A DNA stretch of 64,000 nucleotides, taken from CAYUET01 sp964443875. Its GTDB lineage: Bacteria > Auribacterota > JAFGBW01. Below, one piece after another: positions 17,046 through 25,633 of this stretch. Position 1 is the stretch's first letter, and every line of letters starts with the position of its first letter. The notes under the pieces were generated by a model. It was not told the DNA's origin and did no database searches. It saw only the letters and a list, made by a program, of their open reading frames with translations. A program made the translations under genes and the position numbers. The stretch lies in NCBI GenBank assembly GCA_964443875.1, contig CAYUET010000003.1, positions 1 through 64,000 on the forward strand. The letters run 5' to 3'.

Positions 17046-17305
17046 ATCCTCTCTTTTTTCTCCAACTGACCTTTTGTGAAAGTATACGCCGATCTTACCC
17101 TTTATTTCCCGCCTTTTTTATGGACTGCAAAAACCACTTCTTAATCACCCGCTTCTGTGAAAAAAACAAAAGGTTAATTGCATGCCTAGGGAAGAAATTT
17201 TTATTTCTATTATTTTTACGCATTCAATAATTTTACAAAAAAGTAACATTAATAAAAAATTACAGCGCCTTTTTATGGACTCTAAAAAGTCAGGATTTAG
17301 ATCAA
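17046..17305. other. gene-free spacer behind the transposase relic
   Basis: No reading frame of note is visible. The only structure is an imperfect repeat of a CTTTTTTATGGACT-like string near 17113 and 17270, perhaps scars of the element's decay. The 98 bases after the terminator call (17341-17438) are also empty. Confidence 0.4.
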
Positions 17306-17340
17306 TAAAAAAGGGGGAAGATTAAAACCTCTCCCCTTCT
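17306..17340 (-). terminator. Rho-independent terminator of the HTH gene
   Basis: On the minus strand GGGGAGAG pairs with CTTCCCC (one bulged base) around an A/T loop and is followed by a T-run (CTTTTTTATT). It lies about 100 nt behind the excisionase-like gene and could also stop transcripts from the tRNA side. Confidence 0.55.
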
Positions 17341-17438
17341 CCAAAAACTTTGAGTAAATATAATATTGGCTCCAAACCCAAATAAAAACTCACTCAATAG
17401 AAAATATTGTTACATAAACTCTATAAAAAATCAATAAT

Positions 17439-17648
17439 TCATCGCTTCATTTTTTGAACAAGATTCTTTTTCATTTTAATGGCGTGCTGAATTTCATTCC
17501 AATCAAAACGAGGGGTACCACCAATTTTAAAATAACCCACAAATAATGTGGCGTGTTGATCGACATAACTTTTTTTAATTTTTAATCGCTCAGCAACTTG
17601 CTTAGCTGTTAATACCTCTTTGACTTCAAATAAATCTTCTTTTTCCAT
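17439..17648 (-). CDS. excisionase-like helix-turn-helix protein
   Basis: The 69-residue product carries a MerR/excisionase-type helix-turn-helix (EVLTAKQVAERLKIKKSYVD, then GGTPRFDWNEIQHAI, the usual wing ending in a Phe-Arg/Asp-Trp step). Such small proteins direct excision of mobile elements or regulate nearby genes. I set the start at 17648, where AAAGGA lies 10 nt upstream. The frame can extend to 17714, but those codons run through the GCGCGC repeat and look non-coding. It sits between a transposase relic and two tRNA genes, a typical site for integrated elements, although no integrase is present. Confidence 0.65.
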   Translation of the reverse strand: MEKEDLFEVKEVLTAKQVAERLKIKKSYVDQHATLFVGYFKIGGTPRFDWNEIQHAIKMKKNLVQKMKR

Positions 17649-17692
17649 TTCAGAGAATTCCTTTAGAAAAAAGGCCCTTATTGGAGTAAATA

Positions 17693-17714
17693 TTTGCGCG
17701 CATTTTGCGCGCAT
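17693..17714. repeat. tandem 11-bp GCGCGC repeat, operator candidate
   Basis: TTTGCGCGCAT occurs twice with no spacer (17693-17703 and 17704-17714). Each copy contains the palindrome GCGCGC within an AT-rich setting. The 11-bp period places both palindromes on the same helix face, 45-66 nt upstream of the HTH gene start. That is a sensible position for autoregulation. Confidence 0.5.
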
Positions 17715-17822
17715 TTTAGGATAAAAACCCTATATTTTCGGGTAAAACAGGGTTTTTAAAATGCTCTAAATTCAGGTGATTTTCTTTGCTTAAGTTATTG
17801 AATTTAGGAGATTTAAAAGAAA

Positions 17823-17895
17823 TGCGCCATGAAGGACTTGAACCTTCGACCCACTGATTAAGAGTCAGTTGCTCTACCAACTGAGCTAATGGCGC
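17823..17895 (-). tRNA. tRNA-Lys (anticodon CTT)
   Basis: The minus strand folds as a full cloverleaf: acceptor GCGCCAT/ATGGCGC with discriminator A, D arm AGCTCAGTTGGTAGAGC, anticodon stem ACTGA/TCAGT with loop CTCTTAA (anticodon CTT), and T arm with GTTCAAGTC. It is 73 nt long, and the 3' CCA is not encoded. Confidence 0.95.
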
Positions 17896-17903
17896 ATCAT
17901 AAA

Positions 17904-17978
17904 GGTGGCTGACGGGACTTGAACCCGCAGAAAACCGAGTCACAGTCGGTTACGTCTACCAATTTCGTCACAGCCACC
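17904..17978 (-). tRNA. tRNA-His (anticodon GTG)
   Basis: The minus strand gives acceptor GTGGCTG/CAGCCAC plus the extra 5' G at position -1 paired with C73, the identity element of tRNA-His. The anticodon stem ACCGA/TCGGT encloses loop CTGTGAC with anticodon GTG. The T arm GCGGGTTCAAGTCCCGT is standard. The two tRNAs are 8 nt apart and probably co-transcribed, His first. Confidence 0.95.
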
Positions 17979-18031
17979 ATTTCAAAAAAATGGAGTTGTA
18001 TTATAATCTATTTGTGAACGTCCGACAACAA

Positions 18032-18862
18032 TTAAATATCTTCATCATCCTCTTCTTCATCTTCCTCGAAAACTTCTTCCTCAGGACGCTCATATCCCAA
18101 AAGATCAGCAAAAGTCTTTGGATTGACTTTCTTGTTATCCGTAACAAGAGTCAACACCTCATCAGAGCAGTCTACCCAAAAGCTGTCGCTTTCCGTACAT
18201 TTTGCAACAAGACAGCGGATTTTATCCTTTACTTTAAACGTATAACGTTTCATGGGATTTCCGCTTATCGGGGAAGATAAAAACATTGTTTCCTCTTCTT
18301 CAATCTCCATAGCGTCATCATCATCTTCTTCGATTAATTCAGCAGTATCATTGGTAAATGTTTCGCCGCTTTCTGCGACTTCCCCATCATATTCTGGATC
18401 TTCTATAAAGGTGCGGGAACGATTGCGCTGATCATCAAAGTTGATTTCTTCAATATCTTCCTCTGTATCATCATCTTTCTCATCTATATCATCAAATTCT
18501 TCATCAAAATCCTTGTCATCATACTTATAATCCTCATCATCCTCCTCTTCCTCATCAAAATCCTCATACTCTTCTACGTCCTCATCGATTTCTTCAAAAG
18601 ATTCTTCATCAGATTCTTTTTCTTCAGGATTTTCGTCCAGATCTACATTTTTTTCAATAGCAACAACATCCTTTTCAAAATCAGGCTGTTTTGCCTCTTC
18701 CAGTTCAGATTCCATTTGTTTTAAATGCTTTTTACCCCAATATTTTTCCAGGGTATTCTTTTGAACCCATACTCCCTCACAACCTTCCACACATGCCAAA
18801 TACTCCATTTTATCATTTGTCACTGTTTGTAATTCTACATCGCCGCATTTAGGACAAAACAT
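18032..18862 (-). CDS. zinc-ribbon protein with very acidic central region
   Basis: The first ~45 residues are a TFIIB-like zinc ribbon (C3-x2-C6 and C24-x3-C28, then EGVWVQKNTLEKYWG). A stretch of about 130 residues that is mostly Asp and Glu follows (EEYEDFDEEEEDDEDYKYDD), surely disordered. A second domain at ~205-265 (GNPMKRYTFKVKDKIRCLVAKC, SDSFWVDCSDEVLTLV) looks like a degenerate copy of the same ribbon, in the pattern seen in small TF-type zinc-finger proteins. The tail is acidic again. The role is unknown; a DNA mimic or a chaperone of basic partners is possible but unproven. It stands alone, 50 nt from tRNA-His. Confidence 0.7.
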   Translation of the reverse strand: MFCPKCGDVELQTVTNDKMEYLACVEGCEGVWVQKNTLEKYWGKKHLKQMESELEEAKQPDFEKDVVAIEKNVDLDENPEEKESDEESFEEIDEDVEEYEDFDEEEEDDEDYKYDDKDFDEEFDDIDEKDDDTEEDIEEINFDDQRNRSRTFIEDPEYDGEVAESGETFTNDTAELIEEDDDDAMEIEEEETMFLSSPISGNPMKRYTFKVKDKIRCLVAKCTESDSFWVDCSDEVLTLVTDNKKVNPKTFADLLGYERPEEEVFEEDEEEDDEDI

Positions 18863-19062
18863 AGGTTATCCCCCTTTTGATTCAACTTAAGCTCAAAAAC
18901 TCGGTCTCACTTATCACAGCTGAATTTTCCCGACAACAAAAATTTCATAGAAAATTATTTTATATTTGTCATATAATGTTATGAAGACATTAAGCCATTT
19001 TATAAAAGGACAAATTTCTAATTACCTGCAAACCCTCTATTCCCTCTCTTTACCCTCTATTA

Positions 19063-22000
19063 TTGGGATTCCTGGTCACCTTGGCCTGCTTCTTCTGGCA
19101 TTTATACAACACCAATTCCTTATCCTTTGATTCCATACGTTACTTCCAAATCATCGCCCAAATTCACTCTTTTTCCCTTCGATCCCCCTTTCCTTTTTCA
19201 TTTTTTAACCTGTTTCATAAGGAACCTTTATGGATTTTTGTTTTAACCCTCTCAACTCTTTGGGTCAAAATGCCCTCTCTGCTCATCCTTCTCTGCATTA
19301 ATAATCTTATTTCATTTACGTTGTTTTTCTACGCATTCAATTTCCTTCTCAACTACTTCAAATTCAGTAAAATAAATAAATTTATCGCATTTGCCCTGAT
19401 TTTATCGGCCTTTCCACTAATGGACATGGGGAAAGTCCTCATGCCTGAAATTTTTTCTCTTGTCTTTTTAATGAGCTTTGTTCTTTGTCTTCTTCATTAT
19501 CAAAACAGTAATGGCAGCTCCTGGCTGTTCATTTCCATTCTTTCCGCGCTTTGTTCCGGCCTATCCAATTTTTCAAACCTCTATTATCTTGCTGCTTTCT
19601 ATTTTTTGTTTCTTATTCTTTACCCAAAAAAAATGCTAAAAATCCTGCCCATTTTTCTTTTCGCCGTTGGTCTGCTTTTCTTCGCCATTACGCCTTTAAA
19701 ATCCGTTCTCTGGACTTCCCTTACCAGCCCCGATCTTTCAGGAAGCTGGCATACGGCCGCAACATTTTCTGCAGCGCTCTTCTGGCAAATCTTTGGCTTT
19801 TTTAACACCTGTGGAGGATTAATCTGGTTTTTCCTGATATTTACCGGATTGTGGAGCTTTTTCAAAAAACAATATCTTGCCCAAAACCTGGCCGGGGGAA
19901 TCTTTATTCTTTTTTTTCTATCCGGTCTCGCCTGGATTAAACCTCTTATCGGTCATGATTTCATTTCAACCGGATACAGGTATCAGTTTCCTCTTCTGAT
20001 TTTTTTATCGATTGCCGCTGCCAAAGGGTATATTTTCCCTCTCTCCTTTATTAAAAAAACATTTCTTATCGTTCTCATCCCTCTGCTTTTTTTTGAAGGA
20101 TCTCTCCGTAATGTTCCTTTTTTAAAAGAACTCACCCTTAAAATACAAATCCCAGTTTCCAACATCATAAAAAATCAAGTTCAATGGGATGGAAACCTTA
20201 TTCTCTTTAACGGTGCTGATAATATCGTTTCCGGAGGAGCCTTAAGCCGGACTTCCCTGAAGCCTTCCTCTCAAACCCTGTTAGCGGATACTCTTTACAA
20301 AAAACTGTCCCCTCTTTCAAAAAAAGAACGATGGATTCAGTTTATTGTCCCGGATCCTGCTCTTTATTTTTTCTTTGTAAAAAAAAGCCTTGAAAACAAA
20401 ACAGACTGGAATATTATGGGGGATTATAAAAATCCGGTTCTTTCTGATGAGCTAAGGGAAAAACTTTACTTTTTCAAAGAAATACTGCCCTCTTACCAGC
20501 CTTTAAAACCTGATTTCATTTTTTTATCAGAGACGGATTATCTGCTCATTGACCGCTCTTCCAGACATATTGAACCTGAACTCCAATACATTCATGAGCA
20601 ATACCTTGCCGAATTTCAAAGAATTCACAGTCAATTCATTCTCATTGACCGATTATCGCCCTCCCTGGAACTTTATAAAAATATCCATTCCTATGGCCGG
20701 AATCTTCCACCGCCTCCTTCCACCCAATCAAACATTCCCCCCTTATGGTCTCTGTATTATTCAGACAAAATGCCCTCTCATGCCAAACAATTCTCATTTT
20801 TTAAGACCCTGCTTGAAAAGGAAAAAGTCCCTTTTGTTGTCTGTAATGAAAATGAAATGAATGTTCTTTTAAGTTCTCAAAAAACTTCAACACTGATCCT
20901 TCCCTATGGGCCCTATTTCCCAAAATCCTGCGCCTCCTCAATGATCTATTTTGTTGAAAAAGGCGGGAATATCTGGTTTACAGGAGGCCTGCCTTTTTCA
21001 AAACTGACTCCTCAACCTGACCCTTTTTTATCCCAATATCTGTGTCAAAAAACAGGTTTGCATCACTCCCAACCCACTGCCACATCAGATTCCCTCTCAT
21101 CTTCTAAATCACTTCATTCTGAAGATAAAAGCCTTTCTTTTTTATTTCACGGGTCAAAAACAATTTTTTATAAGCCTGTTCAAGGGAATATTTTCCCCTA
21201 CCGCTGGCCTTGTGCGCACTGGACACACCTTAAATCCGACACAGGTTCAACTCTGGGCTTATTCTATCAATTCTATAAAAATCCATTTAATGAGTTCTTC
21301 CTTCCTAAAATTCTTTTATGGAATCGTCCCGACTGGGCAGAAAGCTTTAAAAATGAAAAAGAGAAAGATTTTTTCAGCCAAAAAATAGTTAATAATTTTC
21401 TGAATCCCATACACTTTGAAAACTTAAAACCTGAATCCCTGATCCTGTCTTCAAATGAAAAAGCAAGCCTTCTGCTTACTCTTGTCAATTCAAGCAACGA
21501 AACAATCACGGAGCTAATCCTTTTCAAAAAAACGGACAATGATCACCCTGATTTTCAATGGAGCATTCCTCTTACCCTTAAAGGATTATCCAGGGAAACT
21601 TTTCGCATAACTGTACCCGGTCCTTTGCCAGAAACTCCTCTGATTCATTTCTCTGCGCAGACACAGACATCTCTCCTGAGCCTTAAAACCTCAGTTTTAA
21701 ACGCTTCCGCCCTCCCCTCCTCCTCTTCACCTGTTTCTGATTACATCTCCGGAATGAAACAGTCCTTCATCAAAGGTGTCAATTATTATCCTTCAAAAGA
21801 TTATGATCGTTTCTGGCTTTCACCGAATCTATCCGAAATAGATGAAGATTTTAAAAAAATGACAAAACATGATCTCAGCCTTGTCCGCATTCATTATATT
21901 CATAATGACTGGTATAAAGACATCAATCAAAAACTTTTTAACAACAGCTTAAAAATAAGAGAAGATTATGCGCCCTCGCAGTCTCTGCATGCCATTTTAT

Positions 22001-22629
22001 ATCTTGCCTCCCTTCATCATCTAACTCTCAGCCTTGACCTTTTCAGCCTTGTCGGTTCCAAAATGGGAAATCCCGAAGGCTGGGCAGGAGACTTATCGCG
22101 CTTTTCCGACCAGGGAAAAATTATTCAGCAGAATATCTTTTTAATCCGCTTTCTTAAGGAAACCGCTATTTTCAATAACCTTCACATTGATCTGATTAAT
22201 GAACCGGAAATACCTGAATCAGAAAAAGAGACTTTTATTCGCTGGGTAAAAGAAAAGACAGGAATAATCAAAGCCTTCAGGCAAGATATTCCTGTCACTG
22301 TGGGTTTCCGTTATCCGGGATTCGAAATTAAAGAACTGGATTATTACTCCCTTCATGACTATAAAATATCCAGACTTCCATATCAGGATAAGCCTGTTAT
22401 TCTTCAGGAATACTGGCTCTCAAAACCACTCTCTGAAAAGCCCCTTAAAAACCCACCCTCTTATTCTGGCCTTTGCGAAAAAGCCAAACAAATGGGCTAC
22501 AAAGGAATCATGCCCTGGATATTCCGTACTCCTGAAATTCTCAGTTCCTTAGGCTCCCCTGAAGAAGCCTGGGAAGCTTCTCTGGGATTTTTTGAAAATC
22601 CTGATGGATCTGAACGGATTAAGGATTAA
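19063..22629 (+). CDS. polytopic membrane protein with C-terminal clan-A glycoside-hydrolase-like domain
   Basis: Residues ~1-330 hold about ten hydrophobic helices with loops such as FDSIRYFQIIAQIHSF and MGKVLMPEIFSLVF, which resemble GT-C membrane glycosyltransferases. The middle (~330-880) is soluble and beta-rich. The last 300 residues start with FIKGVNYYPSKDYDRF and look like a (beta/alpha)8 glycoside hydrolase of clan GH-A (GH5/GH2-like): LINEPEIPESE places the acid/base at Glu1047 and VILQEYW the nucleophile at Glu1116. A protein that both makes and trims an envelope glycan is the simplest reading. The start is uncertain: TTG 19063 has no ribosome binding site, and an ATG at 18981 runs toward it in another frame. 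A good TATAAT sits at 18972-18977. Confidence 0.6.
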   Translation: MGFLVTLACFFWHLYNTNSLSFDSIRYFQIIAQIHSFSLRSPFPFSFFNLFHKEPLWIFVLTLSTLWVKMPSLLILLCINNLISFTLFFYAFNFLLNYFKFSKINKFIAFALILSAFPLMDMGKVLMPEIFSLVFLMSFVLCLLHYQNSNGSSWLFISILSALCSGLSNFSNLYYLAAFYFLFLILYPKKMLKILPIFLFAVGLLFFAITPLKSVLWTSLTSPDLSGSWHTAATFSAALFWQIFGFFNTCGGLIWFFLIFTGLWSFFKKQYLAQNLAGGIFILFFLSGLAWIKPLIGHDFISTGYRYQFPLLIFLSIAAAKGYIFPLSFIKKTFLIVLIPLLFFEGSLRNVPFLKELTLKIQIPVSNIIKNQVQWDGNLILFNGADNIVSGGALSRTSLKPSSQTLLADTLYKKLSPLSKKERWIQFIVPDPALYFFFVKKSLENKTDWNIMGDYKNPVLSDELREKLYFFKEILPSYQPLKPDFIFLSETDYLLIDRSSRHIEPELQYIHEQYLAEFQRIHSQFILIDRLSPSLELYKNIHSYGRNLPPPPSTQSNIPPLWSLYYSDKMPSHAKQFSFFKTLLEKEKVPFVVCNENEMNVLLSSQKTSTLILPYGPYFPKSCASSMIYFVEKGGNIWFTGGLPFSKLTPQPDPFLSQYLCQKTGLHHSQPTATSDSLSSSKSLHSEDKSLSFLFHGSKTIFYKPVQGNIFPYRWPCAHWTHLKSDTGSTLGLFYQFYKNPFNEFFLPKILLWNRPDWAESFKNEKEKDFFSQKIVNNFLNPIHFENLKPESLILSSNEKASLLLTLVNSSNETITELILFKKTDNDHPDFQWSIPLTLKGLSRETFRITVPGPLPETPLIHFSAQTQTSLLSLKTSVLNASALPSSSSPVSDYISGMKQSFIKGVNYYPSKDYDRFWLSPNLSEIDEDFKKMTKHDLSLVRIHYIHNDWYKDINQKLFNNSLKIREDYAPSQSLHAILYLASLHHLTLSLDLFSLVGSKMGNPEGWAGDLSRFSDQGKIIQQNIFLIRFLKETAIFNNLHIDLINEPEIPESEKETFIRWVKEKTGIIKAFRQDIPVTVGFRYPGFEIKELDYYSLHDYKISRLPYQDKPVILQEYWLSKPLSEKPLKNPPSYSGLCEKAKQMGYKGIMPWIFRTPEILSSLGSPEEAWEASLGFFENPDGSERIKD

Positions 22630-22682
22630 CACCCCTAATAAAAAGACTGGACATAAAAAGAGATTATGTTAATAAAAAACCA

Positions 22683-24167
22683 ATGAAAAATTTTATACGT
22701 TTTATACGCTTCATTCTTCTTTCTTCATTCCTTTATTTCTTTTCATTTCTTTCCGCTCAAAGCGAAGAAATTCCACAGTCCATTGTAAAGGTTTTTTCCT
22801 ACACCCAGGTCTTCAATCCCCGAACCCCTTGGAATATGCAATTTTTCAGCGATGGCAGCGGCAGCGGGTTTGTTATTGAGGATAATGTTCTTCTTACGAA
22901 TGCTCATGTTGTAGCTAATGCCAAATACCTCGAAGTTAAAAAACCTGACAATCCAAAATCTTATCTGGCCAAAGTCAAATATATTTCCCATGCCTGTGAT
23001 CTTGCGGTTCTTGAAGTCGATGATAAAAGTTTTTATGATCATATAACTCCCTTGAAACTGGGGAATTTACCTGAATTAAACACGGAAGTAAAAACCATAG
23101 GCTTCCCCATGGGAGGGGAAAAAATCTCGATTACAACCGGCATAGTCTCCAGAATTGAAAAAATTCTCTATACCCATTCCTCCATCGACGAACACCTGGC
23201 CATTCAAACGGATTCCGCAATCAACCCGGGAAATAGCGGAGGCCCTGCCCTTCAGGGTGGCGTGGTTATTGGTATGGCTTTTCAGGGAATTCCCAGCGGG
23301 GAAGGTCTCGGATTTCTGATTCCCACCTCCCTCATTAAAAGTTTCATTGAAGATACAAAAGACGGCAAAGTAGATGGAATTCCCGAAATGGGGGCTTTTT
23401 TCAACTTATTGCCTCCCAATATGAAGCCCTTTTTAGATTTATCTCCGGAAACGAACGGAGTGCTGATTACAGGAACCCATCCTTTAAGCCCTGCAAATAA
23501 AATTCTGAAAAAAAATGATGTCATTACTGAAATTAATGAAAGGCCTATTGATGATGATGCCACTATTTCCATGGATGGATTAAGAGTCCCTTTCTATGAA
23601 GTTCTGGAACGCATGCAATACGGAAATTCTGTCCATTTAAAATGGTATCGCAATAAAAAACTCATGGAAACGCATTTAAAGCTTGTCCCTTTTAAAAGGG
23701 CTCTGGATTCCGGCTGCAGCTATCCCATGATGCCGGACTATTACATCTATGGCGGGCTCACCTTTGTCAAACTTACCGGGGACTATATGCGGAACTTTGG
23801 AAAAGAATGGTACAAAGAAATCCCCCCCCTTTACCGACTCCTTTATCATTATGATGCCGTAGTCAACAAGGAACCCAACCGGGACTGCTATCTTGTTTTA
23901 TCGGAAATTCTTGAACATCCCCAGAATCTTCAGGCAAAGCCCTATAAAGATCAGGTTCTTGAATCGATCAATGGGAAATCCATCCTGGATTTTAATGATC
24001 TGATCAAGGCTTTTGAGACTCCTTCTCTTTTTCTTGAACTGCGTTTTATAAGCAATCCTGTCCCGTTGATTCTGGAAACAGGTCTTATTTACCCGGCATC
24101 ACAAGACATTCTTAATCAATACAGGGTTTCCAAAGCCTTCCATTCTTCAACTCAGGATCTCCAATGA
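22683..24167 (+). CDS. Deg/HtrA-type serine protease, Deg2/9/10-like
   Basis: A Sec signal peptide (ends near LSAQSEE) leads into a trypsin-like domain with a complete triad: His75 in LLTNAHVV, Asp106 in CDLAVLEV and Ser185 in NPGNSGGP. A PDZ domain follows at ~240-345 (NGVLITGTHPLSPANKILKK, DVITEINERPI). The C-terminal part (LVLSEILEHP, QVLESINGKSILDFNDLIKAF) is the second PDZ-like domain seen in plant Deg2/9/10 and their bacterial relatives, not in DegP. It should act as a periplasmic protease. Its stop overlaps the start of the next gene (ATGA), a catalytically dead paralogue. Confidence 0.88.
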   Translation: MKNFIRFIRFILLSSFLYFFSFLSAQSEEIPQSIVKVFSYTQVFNPRTPWNMQFFSDGSGSGFVIEDNVLLTNAHVVANAKYLEVKKPDNPKSYLAKVKYISHACDLAVLEVDDKSFYDHITPLKLGNLPELNTEVKTIGFPMGGEKISITTGIVSRIEKILYTHSSIDEHLAIQTDSAINPGNSGGPALQGGVVIGMAFQGIPSGEGLGFLIPTSLIKSFIEDTKDGKVDGIPEMGAFFNLLPPNMKPFLDLSPETNGVLITGTHPLSPANKILKKNDVITEINERPIDDDATISMDGLRVPFYEVLERMQYGNSVHLKWYRNKKLMETHLKLVPFKRALDSGCSYPMMPDYYIYGGLTFVKLTGDYMRNFGKEWYKEIPPLYRLLYHYDAVVNKEPNRDCYLVLSEILEHPQNLQAKPYKDQVLESINGKSILDFNDLIKAFETPSLFLELRFISNPVPLILETGLIYPASQDILNQYRVSKAFHSSTQDLQ

Positions 24168-25633
24168 AACTTTATTTTATTCCAGTTTTCATCCTCTTCT
24201 GTTTTTCGGGTTATTCAGAGCCGAAATCCAGCACCTTTTCAAAATCCCTTTGCACCATTGAAATCACCTCTTCAATTCCTTCTTATCTTAAGCCATGGCA
24301 GAAATCGGCTCCCGCTTCTTCTCAAACCCAGGCAATTGCCGTAGCCCCCAATAAGCTTCTGGCCATCGCCTCCTCCTTTAAGCATTGCCAGATGATACAG
24401 GTTTACCCCCATTTTCAGACCCAGCCTGTCAAAGCCATGATAAAAGTCATTGATTATGATGTTAACCTGTGTCTGCTGGAGGTCAATCCTGAAGAACTTT
24501 CCACCCCTTTTGTTCCTGTATCCTTTGATTCCAAAGTTAAACTGGAAGACCGGATAACGCTCCAATGGCTTACAAAAGACCGGAGAATCCTTTCCACGCA
24601 GGGTCGTGTTGAAAGCCCTGATGTTTATTTTAACGGAAAAAATTCCACCGGATATTTATATTACCTGATTTCAAGTGACACGCCGCCGGGAGGATATACC
24701 GAGCCTGTATTTAAAGGAAAAAAGGTTTTGGGTCTTATTGAAGCCTACCTCAGCGAGAAACAAACAAGCTCCATGCTTCCCGCTTCCCTCATTACACGGT
24801 TTTTAGAACGCGCGGAGAAAAAGAATTATGAAAGTATACCCCGAATCGGCTTTTCCTTCACATTTCTCAAGGATAAAAGCACCCGGCATTTTTTAAAACT
24901 TCCTCCCTCTGACATGCGGGGAGTATATATTTCCGATGTTTATGATTTCGGATCTGGTAAAAAAACTTTAAAACAGGGGGATGTCCTTCTTTCCTTTGAC
25001 GGAAAGGCTCTTGACCCCCTTGGATACTACAGAAATCCCCTTCTCGGAAATTTATCTTTCCATCATCTCTTCAGTGAACATCAGACAGGCGAATCCGTTC
25101 CTCTGGAAGTATGGAGAGCCGGAGCCCTGGTTAATCTTAATTTGGAATTCTCTTCTTTCAGCCCGCTCGACCTTCCCATTCCCTTTTTTGACTTTAACCA
25201 TGACCCTGAATACTTCATCGCTGCAGGTTTTGTATTTCAGGAAATGAATCTGAATTATCTGAAAGAGTTCGGTGAAAACTGGGAAGCCCTGATTGATCCC
25301 CTGATGAGGGATTATCTGCAAAAAAATTACTATCACCCTTTTAAAGATAAAGAAAGACTTGTTATCCTGAATCAGGTATTAAGACATCCCTCCAATCAGG
25401 GATATCACAACATAGAAACCCGGATTCTTTCAGAGGTCAACGGCGTAAAAATCAAGAATCTCAGGCATATGCAATCCCTCTTTTCAAATCCCCCGGCCAA
25501 AGGGGATTATTATGTTTTAACTTTTGAAGGTATTCATACCGATGTCATTATTCCCTTCAAAGAACTCGAAAAAACCAACCGTGAAATATCCAGAATCTAT
25601 CACATCAAAGAATTAGCTTCCCTGCGCTCCTGA
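24164..25633 (+). CDS. catalytically dead Deg/HtrA paralogue
   Basis: The layout and the length (489 aa) equal the gene before it: signal peptide, protease-like domain, PDZ, and Deg9-type C-terminal PDZ (LVILNQVLRHPSNQGY, RILSEVNGVKIKNLRHM). All three triad positions are changed. The TNAHVV segment aligns with AIASSF, CDLAVLEV with VNLCLLEV, and NPGNSGGP with PPGGYTEP, so His, Asp and Ser appear as Ser, Asn and Tyr by my eye alignment. The fold seems intact and the frame is clean, so this is a pseudoenzyme and not a decaying gene. It overlaps its active partner by 4 nt, and the two probably form a mixed complex. Confidence 0.8.
   Translation: MKLYFIPVFILFCFSGYSEPKSSTFSKSLCTIEITSSIPSYLKPWQKSAPASSQTQAIAVAPNKLLAIASSFKHCQMIQVYPHFQTQPVKAMIKVIDYDVNLCLLEVNPEELSTPFVPVSFDSKVKLEDRITLQWLTKDRRILSTQGRVESPDVYFNGKNSTGYLYYLISSDTPPGGYTEPVFKGKKVLGLIEAYLSEKQTSSMLPASLITRFLERAEKKNYESIPRIGFSFTFLKDKSTRHFLKLPPSDMRGVYISDVYDFGSGKKTLKQGDVLLSFDGKALDPLGYYRNPLLGNLSFHHLFSEHQTGESVPLEVWRAGALVNLNLEFSSFSPLDLPIPFFDFNHDPEYFIAAGFVFQEMNLNYLKEFGENWEALIDPLMRDYLQKNYYHPFKDKERLVILNQVLRHPSNQGYHNIETRILSEVNGVKIKNLRHMQSLFSNPPAKGDYYVLTFEGIHTDVIIPFKELEKTNREISRIYHIKELASLRS

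Noticed and set aside
16278..17190. Terminal inverted repeats of the IS4 relic
   Set aside because: The best pair needs gaps and mismatches and gives no target-site duplication, so the element ends cannot be fixed.
17649..17714. Extended start of the HTH gene
   Set aside because: The extra codons run through the tandem GCGCGC repeat, and the ATG at 17648 has a ribosome binding site.
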